A DNA stretch of 64,000 nucleotides. Source: Janibacter melonis (GTDB lineage: Bacteria > Actinomycetota > Actinomycetes > Actinomycetales > Dermatophilaceae). The stretch spans positions 975,935-1,039,934 of the forward strand of contig NZ_JAJBZM010000001.1 of NCBI RefSeq assembly GCF_020567375.1, read 5' to 3'. Of the stretch, positions 26,384-34,400 are shown piece after piece. The notes beneath the pieces are model-generated. The model did no database searches and was not told the origin of the DNA. It worked only from the letters and a program-made list of their open reading frames with translations. Made by a program: the position numbers and the translations under genes. Numbering within the stretch: position 1 is the first letter of the stretch; every line of letters starts with the position of its first letter.

Positions 26384-26617
26384 GACGAAGGGGGGGGCCC
26401 CCCCCCCGGGGGGGGGCCCCCCGGGGGCGGGGGCGGCCCCGGGGGGGGCGGCGCAGCCCGGGGCGCCCCGCGGGGTGGGCGCCCGGCCCCGCGCCGGGGG
26501 GGGCCCCCACGGCCCACGCCCGCCCCCCCCGGTCCCACCCCCACCGCCCCCCGGCCCCCCCCCCCGGGGGCCCGACGGGGGGGGCGCCCCCCCCCGGGGG
26601 GGGGCGCCCCCTTCGTC
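26384..26617. other. G/C-only stretch at a terminator position, probably mis-assembled
   Basis: GACGAAGGGGG opens the stretch at 26384 and CCCCCTTCGTC closes it at 26617, the same ends as the clean terminator at 23159-23202. Between them lie about 200 bases almost without A or T, full of long G and C runs. It sits between the convergent bL37 and galE genes. No believable gene is present. A simple hairpin terminator, with the interior inflated by sequencing or assembly noise, is the likeliest truth. Confidence 0.7.
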
Positions 26618-26642
26618 ATGCCCGGGCCCTGCTCGAGCCGGC

Positions 26643-27662
26643 TCAGCCGGGGAAGCCCTCGGGGTTGGCCGACTGCCAGCGCCACGTGTCGGCGCACATG
26701 TCCTCGATGGTGCGGGTGGCCCGCCAGCCGAGCTCGCGCTCGGCGCGCTCGGTGCCGGCGTAGACGACGGCGAGGTCGCCCGCGCGCCGGGGCGCGATGT
26801 CGTAGGGCACCTGCGCACCGCTCGCCCGCTCGAAGGCGTCGACCATCTGCAGCACCGAGGTCCCCTGCCCCGTGCCGAGGTTCCAGGCGCGCGCCCCGAT
26901 CTCGGGGTGCTCGGCGAGGTGGTCGAGCGCCGCGACGTGGCCCTCGGCGAGGTCGACGACGTGGATGTAGTCGCGCTCGGCGGTGCCGTCGGCCGTCGGG
27001 TAGTCGTCGCCGAAGACGGCGAGCCGCTCGCGGCGGCCGACGGCGACCTGGGAGATGAAGGGCATGAGGTTGTTCGGGATGCCCTGCGGGTCCTCGCCGA
27101 TCCGGCCCGACGCGTGCGCGCCGACGGGGTTGAAGTAGCGCAGCAGCGCGACCTGGAAGCCCGGGGAGGCGGCGGCGACGTCGGTGAGGATCTGCTCCTG
27201 CATGACCTTCGTCCACCCGTACGGGTTGGTCGCCGAGGTCGGCAGCTCCTCCGTCATCGGCACGGGAGCGCCCTCGCCGTACACCGTCGCCGATGACGAG
27301 AAGACGAGGCGGCGCACGTCGTGCCGCTCCATCGCCCGCACGAGCGAGAAGGTCGAGCCGATGTTGTTGCCGTAGTACTCGAGCGGCTGCTCGGTGGACT
27401 CCCCCACGGCCTTGAGCCCGGCGAAGTGGATCACCGCGTCGAAGTGCTCGTCGGCGAAGAGCTGGGCGGTCTTGTCCTCGTCGCGCAGGTCGAAGCCGTG
27501 CACGGTGATCGCCGCGCCCGAGAGCTCCTCGAGCCGGGCGACGACCGTGGGCTTGGAGTTGACGAAGCTGTCGACGACGACGGGCTGGTGCCCGGCCGCG
27601 AGGAGCGAGAGGACGGTGTGCGAGCCGATGTAGCCGGCGCCGCCGGTGACGAGGACGCGCAT
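26643..27662 (-). CDS. galE: UDP-glucose 4-epimerase
   Basis: A 339-residue short-chain dehydrogenase-type epimerase interconverting UDP-glucose and UDP-galactose. It shows the NAD-binding GGAGYIGS motif at residues 7-14, FDLRDEDK, the FAGLKAVGES segment, the active-site pair SSSATVYG (Ser/Thr) and YGWTK (Tyr-x3-Lys), LRYFNPVGAH and the RDYIHVVDLA substrate region. Length is normal. It could feed sugar nucleotides into the EPS operon elsewhere in the window. It starts four bases after the rsrA stop, so it is probably read with sigR and rsrA. Confidence 0.96.
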   Translation of the reverse strand: MRVLVTGGAGYIGSHTVLSLLAAGHQPVVVDSFVNSKPTVVARLEELSGAAITVHGFDLRDEDKTAQLFADEHFDAVIHFAGLKAVGESTEQPLEYYGNNIGSTFSLVRAMERHDVRRLVFSSSATVYGEGAPVPMTEELPTSATNPYGWTKVMQEQILTDVAAASPGFQVALLRYFNPVGAHASGRIGEDPQGIPNNLMPFISQVAVGRRERLAVFGDDYPTADGTAERDYIHVVDLAEGHVAALDHLAEHPEIGARAWNLGTGQGTSVLQMVDAFERASGAQVPYDIAPRRAGDLAVVYAGTERAERELGWRATRTIEDMCADTWRWQSANPEGFPG

Positions 27663-27666
27663 CCGA

Positions 27667-27966
27667 TCAGCCGTCGTAGCGGATCTCGGTGTACTCCTGC
27701 ACGACCCCGCCGTCGACGGAGTAGGTGCTGAAGGACTGCATGATCGTCGTCCGCAGCGCGGCCGGCGCCTGCTCGCGACCGCACGAGCGCTTGACGAGCG
27801 CCTTGACCATGCGCTCGAGGTCGTGCTCGTCGAGGCAGGGCTGGCACCCGCGCAGGTGCTCGGCGATCCGCTCGTGGTCGGCCTCGGTCATCTCGCCGTC
27901 GAGGTACTCCATGATCCGGTACATCGTCTCGGAGCAGTCGACATGGTCCTCGGCGTGCTCGCTCAT
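27667..27966 (-). CDS. rsrA: Mycothiol-system zinc anti-sigma factor RsrA
   Basis: A 99-residue ZAS-type anti-sigma factor that binds SigR and releases it on thiol oxidation. The redox centre is complete and even keeps the Streptomyces numbering: Cys11, His37, Cys41 and Cys44 (HLRGCQPC), with an extra Cys62. In the family, oxidation joins Cys11 and Cys44 and expels zinc. The ATG at 27966 overlaps the sigR stop by four bases (ATGA), which keeps the sigma/anti-sigma ratio balanced. The C-terminal tail (about 65-99) is less conserved. Confidence 0.95.
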   Translation of the reverse strand: MSEHAEDHVDCSETMYRIMEYLDGEMTEADHERIAEHLRGCQPCLDEHDLERMVKALVKRSCGREQAPAALRTTIMQSFSTYSVDGGVVQEYTEIRYDG

Positions 27967-28640
27967 GACGTCCCCCCTTCGCGTCCGGTGGTCTCCTGGG
28001 CCGCGCCACCGATCCCTCGGTCGCGCGCGTAGTCGGCGAGCTTCTCGCGCAGCAGCCGGCGCCCGCGGTGCAGGCGCGACATCACGGTGCCGATGGGCGT
28101 GCCCATGATCTCGGCGATCTCCTTGTAGGCGAAGCCCTCGACGTCGGCGAGGTAGACCGCCATGCGGAAGTCGTCCGGCAGGTCCTGCAGCGCCCGCGTC
28201 ACCTCGGTGTCGGGCATGTGGTCGAGCGCCTCGACCTCCGCGCTGCGCAGCCCGCGGCTCGTGTGCGACTCGGCCTGGTGCAGCTGGTAGTCCTCGACCT
28301 CGGGGCTGCTCGACTGCTTGGGCTCGCGCTGCTTCTTGCGGTACGTGTTGATGTAGGTGTTGGTGAGGATGCGGTACATCCACGCCTTGAGGTTGGTGCC
28401 CGGGCGGTACTGGTGGAAGGCCGCGTAGGCCTTCGCGTACGTCTCCTGGACGAGGTCCTCGGCGTCGGTCGGGTTGCGCGTCGTGCGCATGGCCGCGGAG
28501 TAGAGCTGGTCGAGCAGGGGCATGGCCTCGCGCTCGAAGCGGGCTCGACGCTCCTCGGGCGACTCGGACGAGACGTCGACGCCGGCATCGGCGGCAGCCT
28601 GCTCCTCGTCGCTGAGCGGTGGGGTGATCGGCTTGGTCAT
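27963..28640 (-). CDS. sigR: ECF sigma factor SigR/SigH, thiol-oxidative stress
   Basis: A 225-residue group IV sigma factor that drives the disulfide-stress regulon. Region 2 is at about 35-105 ([45 protein letters not shown]) and region 4 at about 150-210 ([35 protein letters not shown]). The ATG at 28640 is chosen because GGAG precedes it and the product has normal length. An in-frame ATG at 28730 would add 30 residues, like the longer unstable SigR form of Streptomyces. A SigR-type promoter lies at 28734-28759, its transcript starting close to that upstream ATG, so the short form should be made from it. The gene overlaps rsrA. Confidence 0.95.
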   Translation of the reverse strand: MTKPITPPLSDEEQAAADAGVDVSSESPEERRARFEREAMPLLDQLYSAAMRTTRNPTDAEDLVQETYAKAYAAFHQYRPGTNLKAWMYRILTNTYINTYRKKQREPKQSSSPEVEDYQLHQAESHTSRGLRSAEVEALDHMPDTEVTRALQDLPDDFRMAVYLADVEGFAYKEIAEIMGTPIGTVMSRLHRGRRLLREKLADYARDRGIGGAAQETTGREGGTS

Positions 28641-28733
28641 CGCGCTCCAGCCTAGCGGGGCGCTGGTGCGGTCGACGGCGGGCAGCACGAGCACGTGGTG
28701 GCCTCTCGCAGTCGGGACAGGGTCGCTCATCTC

Positions 28734-28759
28734 AACATCCCTCCCCCACCCGGCATTCC
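28734..28759 (-). promoter_or_regulatory. SigR-dependent autoregulatory promoter of sigR
   Basis: On the minus strand, GGAAT (28759-28755) is followed after exactly 18 bases by GTT (28736-28734), matching the SigR/SigH consensus GGAAT-N18-GTT. Transcription would start about 85-90 bases before the sigR ATG at 28640. Positive autoregulation of sigR is established in Streptomyces; here it is predicted from the motif. Confidence 0.8.
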
Positions 28760-28788
28760 CCCGCCCGCGCGCACCCCGCTCCCCCTTC

Positions 28789-28850
28789 GCCGAGGTATGG
28801 CAATCGGTCCGCTGACACCTGCGGATCCCGACAGATCTCCATACCTCGGC
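28789..28850. repeat. Imperfect 62-bp palindrome upstream of the PD-(D/E)XK-like gene
   Basis: The element opens GCCGAGGTATGGCAATCGG and closes CCATACCTCGGC, with 12-bp perfectly paired ends and a decayed centre. Its first 19 bases are identical to the start of the perfect palindrome at 29896-29956, and the total length differs by one base. The two flank a single gene. It is preceded by CCCCCTTC, as is the downstream region. Confidence 0.85.
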
Positions 28851-28939
28851 GATCCACAGGGGCGGTGCGCCCGGGTCCTCGGTCCACAGGCGGGCGGACC
28901 CGCCTCGCGCGGGGGCGGGCGAAGGGGGAGAACCGAGCC

Positions 28940-29809
28940 ATGGACCTCCCGGTCGCCCTCGGCGACGCCTTCACCCTCGAGCACGCGCGGGCGCAGGAGC
29001 GCACGGGCACCTTCCGCTCCGGCTTCGACATCCCGTCCTCCGGCATCCGGGTGCGGCGCGGGGTCGAGCTCACGCTGCCCGAGCGGCTGGGGCTCCTGCG
29101 CGCGGTGCTGCCACCTGACATCGCCTTCTCCCACGACACCGCGGCCGAGCTCTGGGGCCTGCCCCTCCCCGCTCGGGGCGCAGCTCCCGACCTCCCGGTG
29201 CACGTCATCCGACCGATCCACCGACCCCCCGTCGTGCGGCGAGGAGTCGTCTCGCACAAGGGCATCGGCACTCGTGACATCGCCGAGGTCGAGGGCCTGC
29301 CGGTGACGACGGTCGTCGACACGTGGTGCGACCTCGCCGCCAGCTGGTCCCGGGCAGCCCTCGTCGCCGCCGGCGACGTCCTGGTGCGCGAGCACGGTGA
29401 CGAGCACCTGCGCGAGCTCGTCGCCGACCTTCGTGGCTGCCGCGGCGTGCGGACCATGCGCGAGCTGCTGCCCCTGCTCCGCGCGAGGTCCGCGTCACCC
29501 ACCGAGTCACGGGCCCGTCTGGTCTTCCACGACGCGGGGCTGCCGGAGCCGGAGCTCAACGTCGAGATCGTCGACGACGTCGGCGGCTGGCTCGCCACCC
29601 CCGACTTCACATGGCGCGCCCAGAAGGTCGTCGGGGAGTACGACGGCGACCAGCACCGCACGGATCGCACCGCGTGGCAGTACGAGCGAGACCGCCGTGC
29701 GCGCCTCGAGGACCACGGGTGGACCTATGTCGAGATGACCTACATCCACCTCGTCGACCCGGCGCGGCGAGAGCAGCTCGTCCGTCGTCTCGCGGCGCAC
29801 CTGCTCTGA
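28940..29809 (+). CDS. AbiEi-like/DUF559-like protein with PD-(D/E)XK endonuclease fold
   Basis: A 289-residue protein. The N-terminal 190 residues resemble AbiEi/DUF559-associated regions ([15 protein letters not shown], then [10 protein letters not shown] and [11 protein letters not shown]). The C-terminal 90 residues look like a Vsr/DUF559-type restriction-endonuclease fold: TESRARLVF (helix Glu), ATPDFTW (Asp), [11 protein letters not shown] (E-x-D) and a final [11 protein letters not shown]. The active-site acidic residues are intact, so nuclease activity is possible, but no methylase, toxin or helicase partner is nearby. The ATG at 28940 has GGGGAG upstream. The gene lies alone between two related palindromic elements, which suggests a mobile or self-maintaining unit; this is inference. 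Confidence 0.75.
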   Translation: MDLPVALGDAFTLEHARAQERTGTFRSGFDIPSSGIRVRRGVELTLPERLGLLRAVLPPDIAFSHDTAAELWGLPLPARGAAPDLPVHVIRPIHRPPVVRRGVVSHKGIGTRDIAEVEGLPVTTVVDTWCDLAASWSRAALVAAGDVLVREHGDEHLRELVADLRGCRGVRTMRELLPLLRARSASPTESRARLVFHDAGLPEPELNVEIVDDVGGWLATPDFTWRAQKVVGEYDGDQHRTDRTAWQYERDRRARLEDHGWTYVEMTYIHLVDPARREQLVRRLAAHLL

Positions 29810-29895
29810 GGCCGGTCGCGCCGCTGCCCCACGGCCGACCGCGCTCCCCCTTCGCCCGTCCCCCCTTCGCCCCTCGCTCTCCCCCTTCGCCCCTC

Positions 29896-29956
29896 GCCGA
29901 GGTATGGCAATCGGCCCTGATCCACGCTGGATCAGGGCCGATTGCCATACCTCGGC
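29896..29956. repeat. Perfect 29-bp-arm palindrome downstream of the PD-(D/E)XK-like gene
   Basis: Arms of 29 bases (29896-29924 and 29928-29956) pair without mismatch around the loop CGC. The ends read GCCGAGGTATGGCAATCGG and its complement, the same sequence that opens the 62-bp element at 28789. It lies between convergent genes and may also terminate transcription. Just before it, at 29845-29891, CCCCCTTCGCCC recurs three times. Confidence 0.9.
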
Positions 29957-30025
29957 GGGGCTGGGGGGACCCGGGCCCAGAGGTGGCGGGGCTGGGACGA
30001 CCGAGCCCGAAGGGGGCGGGTCGGG

Positions 30026-31267
30026 TCAGGCGTAGATGTGCCGGGTGGCGCGGGCGCGCTTCTTCAGGCCCTTCATCCCCTGGGTGGCGAGGATCTTCAG
30101 GGTCTGCGCCGAGCTCGTCGCGTTCGGGCGCGAGAGGCGGAAGATCTCCGACCACGCGGAGGCGACCTGGCGGGGCAGGCTGCCCTCGACGTAGGTGAGG
30201 TCGTACTTCTCGAAGAGGGCGCGCACCTTCGGCTGGACCTCGGCGAGCTTGATGCTCGGCATGTCCGGGAAGAGGTGGTGCTCGACCTGGTGGCTGAGGT
30301 AGCCGGTCATGACGTGCATCGCGCGGCCGCCGCTGATGTTGGCCGAGCCGAGCATCTGACGCAGGTACCACTCGCCGCGGGTCTCGCCGTCGATCGAGGT
30401 CTTCGTGAAGGTCTCGACGCCGGACGGGAAGTGGCCGCACATGATGACGCTGTGCGTCCAGTAGTTGCGCACGACGTTGGAGACGACGTTGGCGGCGAGG
30501 GTCGGCAGGAAGTTCGGGCCGGACAGCAGCGGCCACAGCACGTAGTCACGCGCGGCGAGCTTCTTGATCTTGTTGACGACGACCTTCGCGTCCCGCTGGA
30601 ACTCCGGGTTGGACTTGCGGCCCTTCCAGTTCTTGCCGAGCTCGAGGTCGTAGGCGGCGATGCCGTACTCGAAGAAGGTCGCGTTGACGGCGTTGAGCAG
30701 CGGCTGCGCGAGGTAGATCGGGTACCACTTCTGGGCGTCGTCGACGCGCATGATCCCGTAGCCGAGGTCGTTGTCCTTGCCCACGACGTTCGTGTACGTG
30801 TGGTGGACCTCGTTGTGGCTGTGCTTCCAGTGCTCCGAGGGCGAGACGTTGTCCCACTCCCACACGCTCGAGTGGATCTTCGGGTCACGCATCCAGTCCC
30901 ACTGGCCGTGCATGATGTTGTGCCCGATCTCCATGTTGTCGAGGATCTTGGCGACGGACAGGCCGGCGGTGCCGACCACCCAGGCGATCGGGTTGCCGGA
31001 GAAGAGCAGGACGCCCCGGCTGCCGATCTCGAGGTAGCGCTGGGTCGCGATGATCTTGCGGATGTAGGCGGCCTCGCGCTCGCCGAGCGAGTCCATCGCC
31101 TCGCGGCGGATCTCGTCGAGCTCGCGGCCGAGCTCCTCGATCTGCTCGGGGCTCAGGTGCGAGATGGGGCTCGGCGTCGCGTTGACGACGGTGTGGATCT
31201 CCTCCGACCGGCCGCCGGTGATACGGGCGTCGGTGCGGGTGGGGGTGCGCTCCAGGGTGGCAGTCAT
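30026..31267 (-). CDS. Membrane fatty acid (acyl-CoA/phospholipid) desaturase
   Basis: A 413-residue diiron membrane desaturase of the DesA3/FADS type. The three histidine boxes are present: GHNIMHGQ (about 114), HSHNEVHHTY (about 147) and HQVEHHLFP (about 324). Hydrophobic pairs lie between them, as in the family. It would introduce a cis double bond into fatty acyl chains, affecting membrane fluidity. It needs electrons from the ferredoxin-type reductase encoded just upstream, whose stop overlaps this ATG by four bases. AAGGAG precedes the start. The pair matches Rv3229c/Rv3230c of M. tuberculosis, where the reductase supports DesA3. Confidence 0.95.
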   Translation of the reverse strand: MTATLERTPTRTDARITGGRSEEIHTVVNATPSPISHLSPEQIEELGRELDEIRREAMDSLGEREAAYIRKIIATQRYLEIGSRGVLLFSGNPIAWVVGTAGLSVAKILDNMEIGHNIMHGQWDWMRDPKIHSSVWEWDNVSPSEHWKHSHNEVHHTYTNVVGKDNDLGYGIMRVDDAQKWYPIYLAQPLLNAVNATFFEYGIAAYDLELGKNWKGRKSNPEFQRDAKVVVNKIKKLAARDYVLWPLLSGPNFLPTLAANVVSNVVRNYWTHSVIMCGHFPSGVETFTKTSIDGETRGEWYLRQMLGSANISGGRAMHVMTGYLSHQVEHHLFPDMPSIKLAEVQPKVRALFEKYDLTYVEGSLPRQVASAWSEIFRLSRPNATSSAQTLKILATQGMKGLKKRARATRHIYA

Positions 31268-32391
31268 GCTCGCTCCTTCTGCTGGATCGTGCAGGCGCCC
31301 GCGGCGGCCGAGATGCAGGTCTGCACCTTCACGGGCGGGTCGTCGGTCGTGGTCTCGGTGACGATGCCGGTGCGCAGGTCGCGCACCGCGCCGTCTGTCA
31401 GGGGCAGGACGCAGCCCATGCAGATGCCCATCCGGCACCCGCTGGGCATGAGGACGCCGGCGTCCTCGGCGGCGTCGAGGATGGTCGTGGCGCCGTCGAC
31501 CTCGAAGGTCGGGCTGGCCGTGGGCCGGGCGGTGTCGAGCATCGTCACCGAGCCGCCGTCGCCGGTCACGGCGAGGACGGGGCGGAATCGCTCGACGTGC
31601 ATGGCCTCGGTGAGGCCGTGGCCGGCGAAGTGCTCCTCGAAGGCGTCGAGCATCGGCGTCGGGCCGCAGGCCCAGGCCTGCCGCTCGCGCCAGTCGGGCA
31701 CGACGTCGTCGAGCATCTGCGGCGAGAGCATGCCCTCGTCGTCGGTGTGCCGGACGACGACCCGCACGCCGGGGCGCTCGGCGGCCAGCTCGGCGGCGAA
31801 GATGACGTCGGCCGGCGTCGGCGCGCTGTGCAGCAGCACGACGTCGGTGCCCGACAGGTCGTGGCTGCGCAGCATGCCCATGACGGGGGTGATGCCGGAG
31901 CCGCCGGTGACGAAGAGGAGGCGCTCCGGGAGCACCTCGGGCAGGACGAAGTCGCCGCTGGCCTGGTCGAGCATGACGAGGGTGCCGGGGCGGGCGTCGT
32001 GCACGAGGTGACGGCTGACGAGACCGTCGGCCATCGCCTTGACGGTGATGGTGATGAGCCCGTCGGTGCGGTCGGCCGGCGAGGTGATCGAGTAGGCGCG
32101 CCAGCGACGCACCCCGTCGATGTCGATGCCGAGGCGGATGTACTGACCGGCGCGGTGGCCGGCCCAGTCGCGACCGGGGCGCAGGGTGATCGTCGCGGCG
32201 TCCGCGGTCTCGGGGGTGATGGCGACGACGCGGGCGCGCAGCTCGGCGCCGGCGCGCAGCGGCGCGACCATGTCGAGGTAGTCCGTCGGCAGCAGCGGGG
32301 CGGCGAGGACCTCGGCGACGCGGGTCGCGGAGGTGCGCAACCGGGCGAAGGGGGAGCCGGCCACGCGGTCGGGTCGGGCATCAGTGGTCAT
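31264..32391 (-). CDS. Ferredoxin reductase for the desaturase (FAD, NAD(P)H, 2Fe-2S)
   Basis: A 375-residue electron-transfer protein. An FAD-binding barrel (about 50-150; RRWRAYSITSPAD) is followed by an NAD(P)-binding domain (FVTGGSGITPVMGML, ACGPTPMLD) and a C-terminal plant-type 2Fe-2S domain with CRMGICMGC and a later TCISAAAGAC. This chain passes electrons from NAD(P)H to the desaturase encoded next. The ATG at 32391 is preferred; it has no clear ribosome binding site, and the preceding bases are AT-rich (TATAT), so the message may be leaderless or nearly so. The PucR-type regulator is divergent and shares the promoter region. Confidence 0.93.
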   Translation of the reverse strand: MTTDARPDRVAGSPFARLRTSATRVAEVLAAPLLPTDYLDMVAPLRAGAELRARVVAITPETADAATITLRPGRDWAGHRAGQYIRLGIDIDGVRRWRAYSITSPADRTDGLITITVKAMADGLVSRHLVHDARPGTLVMLDQASGDFVLPEVLPERLLFVTGGSGITPVMGMLRSHDLSGTDVVLLHSAPTPADVIFAAELAAERPGVRVVVRHTDDEGMLSPQMLDDVVPDWRERQAWACGPTPMLDAFEEHFAGHGLTEAMHVERFRPVLAVTGDGGSVTMLDTARPTASPTFEVDGATTILDAAEDAGVLMPSGCRMGICMGCVLPLTDGAVRDLRTGIVTETTTDDPPVKVQTCISAAAGACTIQQKERA

Positions 32392-32488
32392 ATATCCATG
32401 ATGTCGGTCCGAACCCCCTGCGGGACTGTCCACCCGGCGTAGTCTTCACCTGCAGAAGTTGTGCGCAGCGAACAAGATCGAGGTGGAT

Positions 32489-33781
32489 GTGGTGCCGGAC
32501 ACCCCCAAGACCCGCTCTCAGGGCAGTGGCGAGCGACCCCGCGCGACGCCCTCCTCCCCGCCCCCCGCGGCCACCCGGACCGCTGCCCAGGCGGCCGAGC
32601 TCGCCCTCGACGAGCAGACCGCGCGCTCCCTTCGCTCCCACCTGCCGGAGGTCGCCGAGTCGGTCATCGCCGCGATCATCGAGGAGGTCCCGTCCTACAG
32701 CGCGCCCTTCCAGGGCCGGATGGGCCGGGTCATCGAGCAGGCGGTGCGCACCTCGCTCGACTCCTTCCTCGACGCGGCGTCGGCGGCGTCGGGCGCGCGC
32801 GCGGGCGAGCAGACCTCGATCGGGGTCGGGGTACAGGCCGCCGAGCAGCTCGGCCGTGCCGAGGCCCGCGCCGGCCGACCGGTCGACGCCCTGCTGTCGG
32901 CCTACCGCGTCGGCGCCCGGGTCTCATGGCGCGAGGTCTCGCGCATGGCCGTCGCCCAGGGCGCCGAGGCGGCGACGCTCGGGCGCTTCGCCGAGGTCGT
33001 CTTCACCTACATCGACGAGCTGTCGGCGGCGAGCGTCGCCGGGCACAACGCCGAGACGCACACCGCCGAGCGCGCGCGCATCGTCAACCTCGACCGGCTC
33101 GTGCGCAGCCTGCTCGTCGGCGCCCCGGAGACCCGGCTCGTCGAGGCCGCGCAGCTCGCGCGATGGACCCCGGCGCGCACCTTGACCGTGGTCCTCGTCG
33201 CCGGCGAGCGCGCGCTCAACACCGCGGCGATGCTCGACCCGCGCACGCTCTCGCTCGGCGAGGACCTGCCGCCGGTGCGGGGGCTCCCCGCCCCGGACCG
33301 CGTCGCCGCCCTCCTCGTGCCCGACGCCGGCGGCCGGGCCCGCGGCGCCCTGCTCGACGTGCTCTCCGGGCGCGACGCCGTCGTCGGCCCCGCCGTGCCG
33401 TGGACCGAGGCCGACCGCTCCTACGCCCGGGCGGTGCGGGCCGCGATGCTCCCCCGCGAGGACGGCACCGTCCTCGACACCGACGCGCATCTCGCCCGGA
33501 TCGTCCTCGCCGCCGACCCCGAGACCCTCGCCGACCTGCGCGAGTCGGCGCTCGCCCCCTTCGCCGATCTCACCGAGGGCAGCGCCGAGCGGCTCGCCGA
33601 GACCCTGCGGGCCTGGCTGCTGCTCCAGGGGCGGCGCGAGCTCGTCGCCGAGGCGCTTCATGTGCACCCGCAGACGGTGCGCTACCGCATGGGGCAGGTG
33701 CGCGAGCTGCTCGGCGACCGGCTGCAGGACCCCGACGCCGTGCTCGAGCTCGTGCTCGCCCTCAGCGCGCGACCGAGCTGA
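32489..33781 (+). CDS. PucR/CdaR-type transcriptional regulator
   Basis: A regulator of about 430 residues. The N-terminal half is helical (SLRSHLPEVAESVIAAIIEE, then an RPVDALLSAYRVGAR region) and the C-terminus has the PucR-type helix-turn-helix (LVAEALHVHPQTVRYRMGQV). The start is uncertain: GTG at 32489 and 32492 both follow GAGG at usable distance, and a TTG at 32459 would add ten residues. It is divergent from the desaturase operon, so control of membrane-lipid desaturation is the likely job. The signal is unknown. Its 3' end overlaps the convergent hydrolase gene by 20 bases. Confidence 0.85.
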   Translation: MVPDTPKTRSQGSGERPRATPSSPPPAATRTAAQAAELALDEQTARSLRSHLPEVAESVIAAIIEEVPSYSAPFQGRMGRVIEQAVRTSLDSFLDAASAASGARAGEQTSIGVGVQAAEQLGRAEARAGRPVDALLSAYRVGARVSWREVSRMAVAQGAEAATLGRFAEVVFTYIDELSAASVAGHNAETHTAERARIVNLDRLVRSLLVGAPETRLVEAAQLARWTPARTLTVVLVAGERALNTAAMLDPRTLSLGEDLPPVRGLPAPDRVAALLVPDAGGRARGALLDVLSGRDAVVGPAVPWTEADRSYARAVRAAMLPREDGTVLDTDAHLARIVLAADPETLADLRESALAPFADLTEGSAERLAETLRAWLLLQGRRELVAEALHVHPQTVRYRMGQVRELLGDRLQDPDAVLELVLALSARPS

Positions 33782-34400
33782 CGAAGGCGGTCACCGCCGG
33801 CACGACGTCGCGCTGCGGGGCGGTGAGGCTGTGGGTGCCCGCCACCTCGCTGACGACGACGGAGCGCACGCGCTCGCCGAGCGCCTCGCAGACGTCCTGC
33901 GGCCCGCCGAAGGGGTCGGCGCGCCCTTGCACGACGGCGAGCGGCACACCGGACTCGACCGGGGCGAGGAGCTCGCCGACGCGGCTGTGACCGAGGTCCT
34001 TGCCGGGCGGCACGAGAGGGAAGGACAGCGCGAGGACGGCGTCGGCGTCGACCGCGACGCACGTGCGGCACGCGACCCGGGCGCCCGCGCTGCGGCCGCC
34101 CACGACGAGCGGGCGGGGCAGCGCCCAACGGCCACGGGTGAGCGAGCCGAGCAGCGGGACCCAGGCCGCGTCGAGCCGGGACGGCGGCGAGGCGACCCGT
34201 CGGCCGGCGACACGCCAGGGCATCTCGACGAGGGCGACGGTCCACCCGAGGGAGGGCAGGGCCTGCGCGATCGCCTGGAGGTCCGGGGCGTCGATCCCCC
34301 CGCCTGCCCCGTGGGTGAGCACGACCGACCCGGCGTCGCCGCGCGGGCCCAGGTGCACCCGCGCCGGACCCTCCGGCGTCTCGACGGCGCGCTGCCTCAT
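33762..34400 (-). CDS. Alpha/beta hydrolase of the dienelactone hydrolase/KANL3-like type
   Basis: A 212-residue alpha/beta-fold hydrolase. It shows LTHGAGGGIDAPDL (oxyanion region), the nucleophile elbow GGRSAGARVA, the acid segment VVQGRADPFGGP and the His segment VAGTHSLTAPQ, so the catalytic triad looks complete. The substrate is unknown. The ATG at 34400 overlaps the stop of the SRAP gene by four bases. Its 3' end overlaps the convergent regulator gene by 20 bases, an arrangement that leaves no room for a separate terminator. Confidence 0.85.
   Translation of the reverse strand: MRQRAVETPEGPARVHLGPRGDAGSVVLTHGAGGGIDAPDLQAIAQALPSLGWTVALVEMPWRVAGRRVASPPSRLDAAWVPLLGSLTRGRWALPRPLVVGGRSAGARVACRTCVAVDADAVLALSFPLVPPGKDLGHSRVGELLAPVESGVPLAVVQGRADPFGGPQDVCEALGERVRSVVVSEVAGTHSLTAPQRDVVPAVTAFVSSVAR

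Noticed and set aside
28641-28730. sigR starting at ATG 28730 as the main form
   Set aside because: The SigR-type promoter would start transcription at about that ATG, and the ATG at 28640 has a ribosome binding site and gives normal length.
28789-29956. Insertion sequence with terminal inverted repeats
   Set aside because: Each flanking element is itself a palindrome rather than one half of a terminal inverted repeat, the internal protein is not a transposase, and no target duplication was seen.
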